NCBI RefSeq assembly: GCF_030269925.1
Contig: NC_085128.1
Span: forward strand, 9,736,501-9,800,500
Origin: Bombyx mori
Taxonomy: Eukaryota; Arthropoda; Insecta; Lepidoptera; Bombycidae
Direction of reading: 5' to 3'
Length of the DNA: 64,000 nt
Shown here: in pieces, positions 22,641 to 35,352 of the stretch
Layout: each line of letters begins with the position of its first letter
How positions within the stretch are numbered: position 1 is the stretch's first letter
Program-made: the position numbers and the translations under genes
The notes under the pieces: generated by a model
Databases searched by the model: none
Seen by the model: the letters and a program-made list of their open reading frames with translations, nothing else
Told to the model about the DNA's origin: nothing

Positions 22641-23919
22641 ATTGGTTTGAACGTGATCCGTGCCTTCGCACGTAGTTTATTCTATTGAATATATGTACAT
22701 TATCCTTGATACAGTTATTGTAGTTTGCTGTACTGCAGAATAGGATTGTGTTACAATATTATTTCAACAAACGTTTGCATTTCATGAACTAAGCGATAGT
22801 CTGACTACCTATTTAATACAAGTATTTACACTTGTTTTGTTTATTTATTATAAAGTTTAGTGAGTTTGTCCAAATACATAATTATGCAAAACAGATTAAC
22901 AAGCTATTTCCCATTTTAATGTATAACTTTATCAAAAAATCATCCCAATTTAACATTAAAGTATAATAATAATACACACGAGTACGTGAATTAGCTTAAC
23001 AATGAAATTCGATGTTTTACAGTTCACTGACTCGGTGTGCAAAGCGAACTGCAAAATAAATTCTCCCCGTCGTAGTAGAAAGCTTTGATGGATTAAAGTC
23101 ATATAAATAATACTGCTGGAAAATACAGTATCGAATGGAACTCGCTGGTAATTTTTCACTCGACTGTCAAATGCTCGTAAAAGATATTGGAAACAATTTG
23201 AGCCATATCTTGCTCGGCGGACGTGTTCCGTAGACAACGGATCTAAGGAAAAAAAAACTGAATAGGGATCATCTATTTGAGCCTCATACTAGTTTCGATC
23301 GAATGACATTGTTACTGAAACTTTTAATTTTATTTTCGTACCTTTCTACGATCTCATTTTAGATAACAACCTAATAATTTTTGTTCATTCTGATATGACA
23401 CATATTTTCCTGTTCATTTACCTGAAGGCTTTTTATGTGCGCCCTCTGTGCCTTCATATATTGTGTTCTAAATTCAATATTTAACTACATTTGCTAAGCG
23501 TTCCTTTTTACTCAACCGTCCCTCATTGAAATGATTACATTTATTTTTGGTTAGACTATCTTGAATTATCAACTGTAACTGAGAGTTAAGCTTGTTATTT
23601 ATCTTTGCGATTGTGGGGCTTATTTAGACTTTCTACAAAAATTCCCAGTGCTTTAATTAACCTCATTTTATTTTCAACTGCGGGCTCCCATAACTGTGCT
23701 TCGGATTTTCAGCTTGAATTAAGAATTTCGCATAGAAACAAAGGACATGACCAACATTATCAAATAAATGTTACATAATTTTGATACAATTTTATTAGCT
23801 TGGCTTTGTGTTTATTTTATATGGATGACATGTTTGTGTGTATATTAGTATTTTATGTGTATGGAGCGGCATCTTTAAATGTAATTTTCACCGATTTCAA
23901 GATGACAGATTGATTTGTA
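22641..23919. other. Unassigned AT-rich DNA
   Basis: No gene or repeat family recognised; the open frame at 23237-22956 has no family signature. Confidence 0.45.
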
Positions 23920-25209
23920 CCTAAGCGGCACTGAAAATTTCGGGAATTAACGAAGTGACACAACATTACTATTTAAAAATGTATTTATTACTTTTCGAAG
24001 TATTCTCCGCGAAATTTGACACATTTTTCCATACGATGGAACCAATAATTGAAGCAACCATTCCATTCGGAAGTTGGGGTCTCCAAAATGGCCGTTTTGT
24101 AGGCGTCCACAGCTTCTTCAGGTGGTGAAAATCTCTGTCCACGCAATTTATTCTTTATTTTAGGGAAAGTATAGAAATCATTAGGGCTTAGGTCGGGGCT
24201 GTACGGCGGATGGTCTAATAATTCTATGTTTTCTTGCTCTAAAAACTCTTTTGTTCTGTGCGCGGTGTGAGAACTCGCATTGTCGTGATGGAGGATGATG
24301 CGGCGGTTGCAGTTCTCTTTACGGAGTTCAGAAACGACCTGTGGCAAACAAATGCTAGCATACCATTCTGCATTAACCGTTCTTTGTCCCTCAAGAGGAA
24401 TAGTCGTAACATGGCCGGTTTTGGAGACAAACGTGGCCACCATTTTTTTTGCAACACTCCGTGAACGAACAATTTTTGTTGGCTTTAACTCATTTTCGAA
24501 CACCCAAACTCGTGACTGGTTTTTGTTTCGGGTTCGTACGCGTATATCCAGGATTCGTCACCTGATACAATGTTGTATACAGCATTTGAGGATCCTGCGT
24601 GGAATCTTTCGAGAGTTCTGACGCACCAAGTAACGCGAGCCGTTTTTTGCTCTTCACAGAGCGAATGCGGTATCCATCGGGAAAACAACTTTTTTACACC
24701 TAATTGTTCATGCAAGATTATTTGTATTTGACTCATGCCAATGTCTAAAGTTGCCTGAATTTCGCGGTATGTCACATGTCGATCTTCCTCAATCAGCTTA
24801 CGCACAGCATCAACGTTTTCTTGGGTGACTGCAGTTTTTGGACGACCTTGACGGGGATCATCACTGAGCTTGACACGTCCACGTTGAAACTCAGCAAACC
24901 AGCGATAAATTGTGGTTTTGGATGGGGCTTCATCACCAAATGCAGAAATCATCCGGTTAACACACTGTTTTTGTGTTAAACCACTTCGAAAGTCATAATA
25001 AATAATCGCTTTTCAATTTTCTCGAGTCAATTCCATTTTCTCAACGACTAAACAAGTTTGACAAAACCTCGTGACAAGACCGAGAATCTTTTTATAAATA
25101 AATAAATGGTATTCGATTTTTAAAACCAAGGAGTTTTCAATTAAAAAGATTTTAATATGACAGGAACAGTGGAAATATTCCATTCCCGATACTTTTAGTG
25201 CAGCCCTCG
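23920..25209 (-). mobile_element. Mariner element, nearly intact
   Basis: A 1290-bp element is flanked by TA at 23918-23919 and 25210-25211, with diverged inverted ends sharing GCACT and TCGGGAAT motifs. It is of normal mariner length and carries a single transposase reading frame on the minus strand (separate entry). Terminal divergence suggests it is no longer mobilised efficiently. Confidence 0.9.
23988..25036 (-). pseudogene. Mariner DD34D transposase, one stop and one frameshift
   Basis: Reading starts at the ATG complementary to 25034-25036 (MELTREN), meets a TGA at codon 8 (25013-25015), then stays open through the helix-turn-helix region (APSKTTIYRWFAEF) and the linker WIPHSL to about 24520. 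There a one-base shift in an A run moves the frame; the rest (FENELKPTKIV to FRGEYFEK) ends at 23988. The catalytic residues are kept: Asp in SGDESWIY, Asp in HHDNASSH, and Asp in SPDLSPNDFY, with 34 residues between the second and third. Full length would be about 348 residues, normal for mariner transposases, which cut and paste DNA at TA sites. The two lesions make this copy inactive as read. Confidence 0.88.
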
Positions 25210-25356
25210 TAAATTAGCACACGCATCAAGAACCGATGATGATTCAATGATTTTATTACTTCGTTCTAATATCAGGTATTAAACTAGATAAAAAAGATGA
25301 AATTAATTGATAATTCCGTTTGTTATTTAAGTTGAGTTTTTGATAATTCGTTTCAG
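25210..25356. other. Unassigned DNA
   Basis: Short AT-rich stretch to the right of the mariner; nothing recognised. Confidence 0.4.
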
Positions 25357-25392
25357 ACAACGATCTACCATCACGGGAACATTTAGGAGCAG
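25357..25392 (+). CDS. Possible 36-base coding exon (unrecognised gene)
   Basis: An acceptor TTCGTTTCAG precedes, and a donor GTATGA follows, an open 36-base segment reading NDLPSREHLGA in phase 1 (two bases to finish a codon, one base left over). The phase fits the candidate exon at 49412-49519, and a join would give GAC (Asp) at the junction. The product is not recognised. Short splice-flanked open segments arise by chance, so this is a hint only. Confidence 0.22.
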
Positions 25393-25868
25393 GTATGAAA
25401 AATTCAAATTACTAAAAATAATTACATATAGTCCTTGTGAGCGTATTATATAGCGTCACTGTTGTTTATCTTTTGGTATTTTGTACTTTAGTCGATAACT
25501 GAGGGATATCATCAGTTTTTAAGCCGAATAGATTTCGGTATTTTATGATCCTTTCATAACAGTACTAGGTTTGTCGAACGGGATATTTACTTTGTGTTCG
25601 TAAGCATATTTTGGTCTCTGCTGTTCGTAGATCGAAAATTGAATGAACAATGAATCGAAAGTAATTATTCTGTCGATTGAGAGTTTATTTTTCTCATTTC
25701 GTCTGCGTCGTAATAGGGATGGTCAGACGCAAAGCGTTTATCACGTTCGTGAGGTTGTCATTCCAACAGTCCAGTTAATAAAGAAACCTGCCTGCATAGG
25801 TATTCTATAGGAACTTAGGAATCTTAAAATCGAACTTCTTCAAAAGTCTGTGTTATTTTTTTGAAGTT
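25393..25868. other. Unassigned DNA
   Basis: If the neighbouring exon is real this is intron; otherwise nothing is seen. Confidence 0.35.
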
Positions 25869-26035
25869 TTACTGGTGGTAGGACCGCTTGTGAGTCCGCG
25901 CGGGTAGGTACCACCGCCCTGCCTATTTCTGCCGTGAAGCAGTAATGCGTTTCGGTTTGAAGGGTAGTACAGCCGTTGTAACTATACTGAGATCTTAGAA
26001 CTTATATCAAATCAAATCAAATCAAAAAAAATCAC
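25869..26035 (+). mobile_element. Bm1 fragment ending in an AAATC microsatellite
   Basis: It starts at the recurrent ACTGGTGGTAGGAC point, runs to CTTAGAACTTATATC, then gives way to a short tandem run of AAATC units (26005-26025) in place of its normal 3' third. Confidence 0.8.
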
Positions 26036-26836
26036 ATCTCACACACATCACATCTAATGAACTCGATAGTTACCTATTCGACAAAATGTTGATTGCTTTT
26101 TCACTAATTAGACTAAAAAATCTATCCTCCGATAACTCAATGTTGTTACTGTTATTATTTCTTGGAAATAGCATAGGCTGAGAGAATTGTTTTCTCATTT
26201 AGTAGCTAGCAGTAATTCTATTTTATGTACTTGGTTTTTTTCAAAGTACGATCATGTCGTTACTTTTCGGAAACATGGAATACTTGATAATTTAAAAGCT
26301 AATAAAGATACCTTATACATATATTTCAATATAATTACTCATCAAGTTAGCCTCGGTGTCGCTTAATTAAATTGTTTGAAAAATTCGAAAGGTTCAACTC
26401 CAAGATATTTCGAAGTATACATTAGTAATTCAGTAATTATAAGGGATAAGTTAATAAAGTAACATCTAGCCAAACAGCTTAAAGCTTTTAATTTGATTTT
26501 ATCGCCAGGGAAATGTAGAAAGTAGTTTCCTAAATATGTGTCGTACAAATTTGATTCATACATCTACTCTCTTTGTAATTCAATGACAGTAGTTATTTAA
26601 AAAAAAATAAGTGTTTTGACATTTTTTGTTTTTGTTTTCCTATTTTGATTATAGACAACAGATGAACATACGTTCTTCTTGGTGGTAGGTAGTCTTATGT
26701 GTATCGGGAACACAAAGGAGACCAGAACAAATTACGCCAAGACTGCCTTTAAAACTATACCGCATCTCCATCAAAGGTTCTAACGCCGACCGCGGAACAA
26801 ATTAAGATCTCATGATATTTATTATATGCAATATTT
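26036..26836. other. Unassigned AT-rich DNA
   Basis: A weak GGTGGTAGGTAGTCTTATG motif near 26681 recalls Bm1; otherwise nothing is recognised. Confidence 0.4.
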
Positions 26837-26911
26837 CCAGTAGGCAGCGGCTTGGCTCTGCCCCTGGCATTGCTGAAGTTCATGGGCGACGGTAACCACT
26901 CACCATAATGG
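26837..26911 (+). mobile_element. CR1-like LINE tail fragment
   Basis: GGCAGCGGCTTGGCTCTGCC through GGGCGACGGTAACCACTCACC matches the 3' end of the LINE at 53805-54345; the poly(A) is absent. Confidence 0.65.
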
Positions 26912-26934
26912 TGAACCGCGGGATCGACTGCTTA

Positions 26935-27205
26935 CAAGGGTATCATCATTCATCATCATTATCCTGCCCTTCTCCCAGTTACCTGGGGTCGGCGCAACAT
27001 GTTTTCTCCTTCCATACTCTTCTATCAAATACAATTTCTTCGCTCACTCCCTACTTACCCATATCGTCTTTCACGCAATCCATACATTTCTTCTTAGGTC
27101 TACCTCTTCCTCTATATCCTTCCACATTCATAGTTAACATTTTCTTAATAACCTCATTTTCATTTCAACCTCTTTTTCACTTCATTTTCTGCCTACAAGG
27201 GTAAT
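26935..27205 (-). mobile_element. LINE 3' end (RTE-like), reverse transcriptase carboxyl end
   Basis: On the minus strand codons read RPKKKCMDCVKDDMGK, a stop, then EIVFDRRVWKEKTCCADPR and a stop, followed by an ATGATGATG-type tail. This is the usual basic carboxyl end of an RTE-like reverse transcriptase. It is the same family as 22002-22640 and carries at least one internal stop. Confidence 0.65.
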
Positions 27206-27740
27206 TAAAAAAAAAAGTTAGAAAATTTTACTACTAGGTCAACGAGGCGATTATTTAGACCTTTCTTTTGTCAGAATTGTGATTATTTTATTAACAAGCG
27301 TGTGGATATCGAATTAGGCTGCAATTCGCAGCGTTGGGGCGCTCGGGGCTGGTGGAGGCGGCCTTCATTAATCCTCCTAGCCAGCCGACACAATTCAGCC
27401 CGCACATTCTGAGAGTGACAGCAATCGTTAGCTAAATACAGTTGCGCTGATATTATGACGCCGCCGGTCACTGTTTATGAACGTGGAATACGTTGTCTGC
27501 GTCTGAAGGACCTTTTAAGACATTATATAACATAAGCTTTAGTAGTTTTTGCACTTTGTAGCGTTTTAAAGCGGGATATAATATAAAAAACATGTAATCA
27601 GCTTAGCATAAATCAAAATTTCTGGTACATGGCAGAATGTATTGGTGATTGATAATAAATCCGTCTGGCTATTTATTAACCATAAGATAATGAGCCTACT
27701 TCATTTGAAATTTTAATTTCATATAATTTTTATTGGTTTT
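27206..27740. other. Stretch with an unexplained GC-rich patch
   Basis: Most is AT-rich, but 27315-27475 is clearly GC-richer (GGGGCGCTCGGGGCTGG) and open on the minus strand for 62 codons. No family is recognised; it could be an exon, a CpG-rich control region or a repeat. Confidence 0.35.
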
Positions 27741-27998
27741 ACTGGTGGTAGGACGTCTTGTGAGTTCGCACAAGTAGGTTTCACCACTATTTCTGCCCTA
27801 TTTCTGTCGTAAAGCAGTAATGCGTTTCGGTTTGAAGGATAGGGCAGCTGTTGTACTGTAAAAAACTGAGATTTTAGAACGCGTATCTTAAGGTAGGTAG
27901 GTAGGCGGCATTGGCGTTATATATGTCTAGGGGCTCCGGTAAACAGTTAACACCAGGTGGGCCGTGAGCTCGTTCACCCGTCTAAGCAATTAAATAAA
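27741..27998 (+). mobile_element. Bm1-type SINE, 5'-truncated and diverged
   Basis: It starts at ACTGGTGGTAGGACG and ends at TCTAAGCAATTAAATAAA, with many substitutions and an extra TAGG repeat near 27895. Confidence 0.85.
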
Positions 27999-28320
27999 CA
28001 CTTATTTAAGAGAAAGAAAAAAAAACGACAATATATCCATTTTCTGTGGAGTGGTCTCACGGTTTCTTTGCTTTCGCGATATGATAATTAAAACTACAAT
28101 TAACTTATAAATTAAATATTTTCCTAGATTTAATTATTTCAATGCACGAGAGTAAGCTTAAAGAGATCCGTCGGCACTATAGCATCTGATGGAACTACGT
28201 TCAACACTGTTCTTGTATAACCGCTTTGGGTCATAACAATGTTAGCACGTCCGAAGCAGTTTAGTCGTAACAAAAGCTGCAAGGTGTAATAAAACTAAAC
28301 ATAAACAAAGTACAAACTGG

Positions 28321-28530
28321 GTGTTCACGAACACATTGAAGCTTAACGATGCTATCGGTCGGAACTGTTACTTGAGCTTCCTGATATACTGCTTAGTGAC
28401 AATGCAGTACAATGAAATCAACCGTAAGTATTTTTTTAGTGCACTAGATATCTACACTACTACACGTGAAGCGTTTAAGTCGAAAGTTCGAGAACTGTTT
28501 CTCAGAGAGTTAGCAGAGTCATCTAATTGA
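28321..28530 (+). other. Open frame of uncertain nature
   Basis: An open segment of 69 codons without an ATG start ends in FKSKVRELFLRELAESSN. It may be the end of a retroelement, because a LINE/SINE-like tail follows at 28680-28815. I do not recognise the family and do not call it a gene. Confidence 0.2.
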
Positions 28531-28679
28531 TAATATTTGTTTATGTTTTTATATGTATATATTTATTATATGTATATATATGTATATCTATATATTTATG
28601 TATATGTATTTATTTCAGTACGAGTATTTGTATCTATAAATATTATGTATGTTACATATACACATATGTTTAAGTAATA

Positions 28680-28815
28680 TCACCTTCACACTACACCTAC
28701 AAAGGTTCATCTCTGCATTCCCCAAAGGTAGACTGTTAGAGAATGCCTATGTCATTAAGTTCGCCTTTATACTTTCTAATTCTAGTATATGAAGTTATAA
28801 ATAAATAAATAAATA
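28680..28815 (+). mobile_element. Retroelement 3' tail ending in an ATAA run
   Basis: CCCCAAAGGTAGACTG, AGAATGCC, ATTAAGTTCGCC and a terminal (AAAT)n run are familiar as the 3' end of a common lepidopteran retroelement. The stretch before it, 28545-28625, is TATATG low-complexity DNA. Confidence 0.45.
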
Positions 28816-29184
28816 TCTAAAAGAGAATCTGATCTATTTGACTCTAAGCGGATACCGTGTAGATCATGACGTGCTTTTCACTCATATAGCGGTGACGTTC
28901 CCCCTTGCGAAAGGTCTGTTCGATTCATAGGGGAAATGAGGAAATCAGTAACAATTTAACACAAGATTTTTTTAGGTTACAAGGAAATTGCGTCAATTGT
29001 TATTTTAGCACCAAACGCAGTGAAGGTAGTGAACGCCACCGCCTTTAGAATACAGTGTGACAACTCCGCCAGAAAGGATTTATTTTAAGGCATTTCAAGC
29101 AAAGAAGATGGCGGGGTAACTCCAACTACTATCCAAAATGAGGCCAAAATAATTTAGTTGAATTTAGCAATGCTGATGCCTCCA

Positions 29185-29297
29185 GAAGTCGTTGGATGCG
29201 GAAGGCGGAGAACCGCATTATGTGGAAGGCATTTGGGAAGGCCTATGCCCAGCAGTGGGCAGATAAAGGCTGATGATGATGATGATGATGATGCCTC
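29185..29297 (+). mobile_element. RTE-like LINE 3' end with GAT microsatellite
   Basis: Codons from 29193 read WMRKAENRIMWKAFGKAYAQ and on to QWADKG and a stop, the carboxyl end of an RTE-clade reverse transcriptase. The stop (TGA) opens the GATGATGAT run at 29271-29292, which serves as the LINE tail. Confidence 0.75.
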
Positions 29298-30844
29298 CAG
29301 TCACGATTTTGACAAGCGCTCTCCTGGTTCCCTGAAGGACTAATAAGACTAATAGAGTACTGTATTGTGTCTATTCAGCGCCTATCGCGAACCAGGGTAA
29401 GCTGTTAAATACCTATATGTTAGCACTATCTAACGATACCGCCATGAAATGGGATAGTCATCATAGCAGCTCAAGAAGGTCATGATATGTATTTCAATAA
29501 TAACCAAAAGACACAATTATATGATTCCTTTTTATGATATGTCATATTTATTTAAACTTGTTGTATCTGGGTAATTAAATTAATTCAGCCCTTTCAGATA
29601 CCTTTGTTTTATACTTATCTTCAAGTCTCGGATCCGATATTAATATGGGACCTAAAACGCTGCAGGTCAAATTAGCATAAGTACGTACAGCTTTTAACGC
29701 AACAAAGTAATCAAAGGGTCGCTCACTTAGCAATAAAAACCGAATGAATAAAAGTAAACGAATGAATTTTCGAGGCTTATTTCTGCACGCTATTCAAATA
29801 AGAATGTGTAGTAAACGGTAAATATTATTTGCTATAATCATACGAGGTATAACGCATCTGTATACACAAAGATAATGAATGTAGAGAGGAGTGAGCTCGG
29901 GATTCCAAAGTGTACAAGCAATTACAACGGTTTTACCCACCATTCCGGGCTCGTAGGCTGCCCCGGGATGTATCTAAGTAAATAATTAAGGAGCACCACT
30001 CGAATGAGAACACGCAACGTCTATTCCCAAAGACCCATGTTCATTTTACGTTTACAAGAACAATACCTATTGAATTTCGTGTTAATATATAAGGACGTGT
30101 GAAATAAGAAATTCGCGTAACAGCTGCATGGTGAAGATCGATGAAAATGTTTCAAAATTGTATATTTATTGGTTGTTCACATTGGAAATAATGTGCGTCT
30201 ACATTTTAGTCACAAACAATGTGAGTCGTCTATTATCAAAGGTGGCAATCTGTGCATTTGGACAAAAAAATGTTATTGATATGTCAATACAGATTGATTT
30301 GAATATAATTGTCTCCTTCAAAGAATACGGTTCAAAACCTGCATTAAATAAAGGTTAATACTTAACCTGTTATTTATCTAAGATGTCGTTCAGAAGAGTT
30401 TTGTGACTGCCAATGGAATACAAAGTCAATAATTCGTTTTTCTGATTTACCAATAATTGTCCAAAAGTCACATTGCCGGCTTTGATAATAGTCGACTCAT
30501 GTATACATTTTTAACGCATTTTTATTTTATGAGCAATTTCCCTAATAACCTCGAAGCGTTTACAAAGGAAATTGGCGATCCGGCTTGAGGACACTTTGAA
30601 CCTTCTAGGAATGTTAACCCTCCGGGAATGCCTCCTCGGTATTTCACTGAGTATTTGGCACTTGCAAACAATTAAACGGAATAGTAATGGCTTTAATCAG
30701 AGTTTCATTTCTATTCATAAAATTTAGATGAAACTTAGATAAATTTTACCTTTGTTATTTACGGAAACAAATAAATTTATTAAATAAGAAAAACGATTAT
30801 GATTGGTGGAGGAGTCTACAGATTTATTAATGCTGTATTTTTTT
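29298..30844. other. Unassigned DNA
   Basis: No gene seen; the 76-codon open frame at 30128-30358 is AT-driven. Confidence 0.4.
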
Positions 30845-31070
30845 TCCTACCTATTCTAGTAACCTTGAGGGGTTATTTGAGATTCACCGAGCTAGTAGGT
30901 GAGCTCATGAGGCTTAAACCGGGGGCGTTCCTAACACTGGCCCTAGCAAGAGCAGTGCCTCGCAGAATCTGCTGCCGGATATGGGTTAACGATGACGGTG
31001 ACCGGTGCTTGTGGTACTAAAAGCACCGTTAATGGATCGGGCGGATTCGTAATGACGTGCTTAGGGCGAC
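30845..31070 (+). mobile_element. LINE 3' tail, Jockey-like
   Basis: CTACCTATTCTAGTAACC, GTAGGTGAGCTCATG, CCCTAGCAAGAGCAGTGCC and AGCACCGTTAATGGATCGGG follow the same order as in 37263-37670. The stretch with GAGAAGATCCGGCGAG is deleted here. Confidence 0.65.
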
Positions 31071-33969
31071 AACGCTGTATGCGTATATGTATATGCGAAT
31101 ACCTACAACGACGTCCGTCATCCGAAGCCTACTTAGCTATATAGCTGAACTAATGGATATAACGCACAGGGTACTCGTATTTATACGACTATATATTTTT
31201 CTAAAAGTATACGTTCCTAACACATTTCCTCGACCTTGCTTTTACGATAAGGCTAATAACATAACGGAATAAAACCTCCAACATTAATAAATTTGCGTAA
31301 TCTAATGCTTATTTTTACTTTCAATAAGAATGTAAAATATCAGCCATATTGAAAAAATATTTTCAATTTTTTTTTCCGGTAAAAGTAGATCCTATTGTGA
31401 TTATGCATGGGTAGGTCTACCATCTTACATATTATTATTGTATAGCAGTCCTGAAGTCCGATTTGAAGGATAAGGTAAGTGACAGCCGATATAACAATAC
31501 GACTGGTAATTCAATCTTAGGTCTCGGAGAAGTTGTTTATTGAAATACACATCCCAAGATGTATATTTCACAAATCATCAAAGATGTTGGAATATAAAGA
31601 TTATTAAAAATACTTATGACTTAGACTATTAATAAAAAGGCTTACTAATTATTGATCACTGTTGTGGTTAATGTTTAAATGAATTAGTTAGGTATAATCT
31701 AATTATTAAATAACCAATTAAGCGAGTACGCACGACGCCGTTGAATCTATGGCATGCAGCCAACATTTCATTCGTTCACAAAATCTCGTCCATTTTTATA
31801 ATATGTACTTACGAGTTAACTATTTATGCTGTATATCCAAAATCTAATCCCACTCACTAACTATTGAAATTGTTCCTGTTAGTTTAACTGAAATTAATTA
31901 TACAACAATAATTAGTTTTAAATTACACGCCCCAAGGGAAAATTACAGTGGAACGTAATCTTGTTCGGAAATTGAACTGAAATAAATACAGATCTTCGAC
32001 ACAATGGAACAGATCTTGAGTAATGTGTAATCAGCGTAGTAAAATCTGAAGCGGGTCTGTTCAAACAACGTCATCCTTTTGTTCTCGTAATAAACTGTCA
32101 GAGCACAAAAGAAATTCACCGACATCGAATGTCGGCCTGCTGAAATTTAGCTGTTCACTCACATGCTGACTGAATTAGCTTTTAACATTGGTTTGAAATC
32201 CCATTCAATTGTGGATCAAGACACATCTGTTTTGAAAGGCATTCATGTATAAGCATTGACTCGTGTATCCACGAGCTTTTCAATTTGCTTCTAGTGGATA
32301 TAGAATATATGCGATTATTTTTAAAAATATATTAAAGAAAACTTTTCCGTAGTCTATAAATCTTAGTACAATTAATTACACATCATTACTCCACTACTAT
32401 TAATCTTGAATATTCACATTCGTCTCTAAGTCTGTTATTGCATATCTGGCTGTTTTGCGTTAAGATTATCGCGGTTCGAGTTCGACTAGCTTTGCGTGAT
32501 AGATTCTAAGCTAAGCTTTAGGTTCGTGCTTCAGATCATCAGGTCTACTATTACGAGTGCTATTTCTGATGTCGAGAAATAATTTAGAGTAAACTGTTTT
32601 TCCAAAATCTGAGCTTGCATTTTGAAACTATAATAAATACTTCTTATTGCCCACAAAACACAATGTTTTTGTCTATCTTCTATTTACCTTAATGCAATTT
32701 TATACTGATCTTCATGGGTTCAGTACAATACTTTAATAGATTCGTACCAATATATACTCTTCTCAACACCTCTTCTTTCAAGACTGTCTGTCCTTTCTGT
32801 CTTTATTACCTTCAAGTTATTCTGATTTTATTATTTCAATTATTCTAAAGTCGCACAAGTGTTTATTATATGACGGATTTGTTTCTGACATGAAGCATTC
32901 GTACATTCCATGGATATTATAACCTAATTAAGACTTCGCGTCTCAAGATAGCATTCCTGTGACACAAGGAAATATATTTATTATGCAATTATTAATATAC
33001 ATTCTCGTACAAAGCAAAATAAATAAAACTTTTCTCAGTCTATAAGCAATAATTTTCGATAAATAAAGCAAACCGTGGTTGCCTACATTGTAAGCCACAC
33101 TTACCTGTTTTTATAATATATAAATTTATTAAATGCGTCTATGACGAAAAAATTGTGTAGGTGGCCGTCAGAGTAGAATAGTAATAATACCCAAATTCTA
33201 TTAGCTAGATTTCTTAGTGTAGAGTGCTAGAGGTCGCATTAAAAAATTAATGATTCATTTTTCCATTGGTTTACTTTGTAAGAGCTTAAAGAATTTCTAA
33301 CAATAAGAAATCAAATAACAATATACAAAGATACACTGTTTAGCATTATTTGTGAGATGTTGAAAATAGCATCGAGTCGGAGGCGGCAAATCACTGGATG
33401 TTTCCGACGGGATCTTTTTGCGGAAATTGAGAAAGTGTCCAAAGGCTTCTTCGACCTGTCCCATCACTATTTATGATGAAAGAAAATCTTCTACAGGCTT
33501 CCTACAATTTGCCAACCCCTGACGGGTCATATTTATGTATGTGTCACATATCAGACGTTAGTTTCAGCATCGCTTTGTATGCTGTCGTATTAAATTTTGT
33601 GTGTTTGATATTAGTTTATTTAATTTTTCGTTGGTCAATGTTCAGTAAAAATATTATTATAAAAGTTTAGAAATTTAATAATTATTGTATTTTTTTGTTA
33701 TTATGTGTTAGGTCAGAACGAATCACATGGTTTGAAACCTTGGAGATACTAAGTTCTCAGTGTTCTATAATACCTTAGGTCATATGGTGAGTGCTTTGTG
33801 GCATTTTTTAGATGATCCCGGCTTATTCTTTTACTGTCGCATCATTTCACTAGACCATGCTCCCCTTACTACGACGAATCACTGTGCACATCTACCGTAC
33901 GTTTATAGAGGTTATTTTTTCCAAATTATACATTCAGCGGGGGAATAAACACCTCTCCACGGTGTTGGT
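31071..33969. other. Long AT-rich stretch, nothing firm
   Basis: At 31378-31480 a very diverged Bm1-like segment is suspected (GGTCTACCATC, GTCCGATTTGAAGGATAAGG). Beyond that I find no gene or named repeat. Open frames at 31943-32125 and 33473-33948 lack family signatures. Confidence 0.4.
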
Positions 33970-34143
33970 ACAGTAATGTGTTTCGGTTTGAAGGGTGGGG
34001 TAGCCGGTGTAACTATACTGAGACTTTAGAACTCATATTTAAAGGTGGGGGCAGCATTTACGTTATATATGTCTATGGGCTACGGTAAGCACTTAACATC
34101 AGGTGGGCTGTGAGTTCGTCCACACATCTATCCAATAAAAAAA
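33970..34143 (+). mobile_element. Bm1 3' half
   Basis: It runs from CAGTAATGTGTTTCGGTTTG to CATCTATCCAATAAAAAAA with moderate divergence; the 5' half is absent. Confidence 0.8.
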
Positions 34144-35237
34144 GAAACAGAAAATCACAAAGTATCAAAAACATATTTTCCCTTAATTTTTCTAGAAACC
34201 CTTTTGGACAGGCTTGGAATGCGATCAGATGTTTCCGTTGGTATCGGCTGTGACTAATGAGCGGTCAGAGCGCCCAGTGGCCGCCACCCTTGGGATCCGA
34301 CAGATTAAACACTTCACACCGATCATATCATAATGTATCGAGTAAATAATTTGTATGCCGAACATTTATTTATAACGGTAGAACCCGTAGTGCTTTATAT
34401 GGTATGTAATTTAAAATCTCATGCAAACGTATCGTAACCAATTTTCACGGAAATCGTATTTTAGCGTGAATTGAGGACTAACGTTGCCAGTTTACGGAGA
34501 ATCGGTAACGCTGACAGATTTTTGTTTTGTTCAAAACGCGAACGGTACATGATGGACGAGTGTCGCTCTATGCTACAAAATACGTGTGGAAGATACCTGC
34601 AATAATTTATGATGAACATTTTGCTGGTTTTCGATTGACGGTCGTCCGGAGAGGCGGCTTGTTTACGGCGGGACGGTGGGATTTACAACCACTTGCTCTG
34701 AGCTAGTAATAAACGAGATAACTCAATTTATGGCACTAAAACGGCAGCATTGTCGTCTTCCATGAATCTGTATTTATATCAAATTGAGTTATGATGATTA
34801 CCTTTGGGCTTTAAATTACTACAAGAGCGTATAAATCTCATATAGACTGTTGTCTGTGTAATAAAAAACACTAAATTTTCACAAGCACTTACGGACTGCA
34901 TAAAATTAAAATTTAAGTAAAACTCTAAAGGAAATGTATTCATAATCTAAATTGCAAATCTTTTTTATGTTATTTTTGTTCCAATTAATTTTGCGCTTAA
35001 ATTAAAAGCAAACAAACGAAGGTCCGACAGTAACTTCGACATCACTTTTACGTGCTATTTGAGTTATGACTCAAATTTCAAATCAAAGATTGGGTTGGCA
35101 GATTTAACTTTAATAAACTTTAATAAATTCGTGCTTATTAGGTATATGAGGAACAAAAATATTTATTTGAACATACAGTTGAATAAACATCAGGTAGTAA
35201 GTAACAATGGCATTTTCATTGATTCTGAAGACACTAC
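34144..35237. other. Unassigned DNA
   Basis: No gene seen; a GC-richer patch occurs at 34635-34690. Confidence 0.4.
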
Positions 35238-35352
35238 ATTTTTTTTATTGCCCTTGTACGAGCATACGGCCCACCTGATGGTGAGTGGTTACCGTCGCCC
35301 ATGGACTTCAGCAATTCCAGGGGCAGAGCCAAGCCGCTGCCTACCGCTAATG
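35238..35352 (-). mobile_element. CR1-like LINE, 3' tail only
   Basis: Poly(T), then GCATACGGCCCACCTGATGG to GCTGCCTACCGCTAA, as at 53823-53930. Confidence 0.7.

Noticed and set aside
28321..28530. 69-codon open frame with a GTAAGT donor-like site inside
   Set aside because: No adequate acceptor upstream, no ATG start, and it is followed by a retroelement tail.
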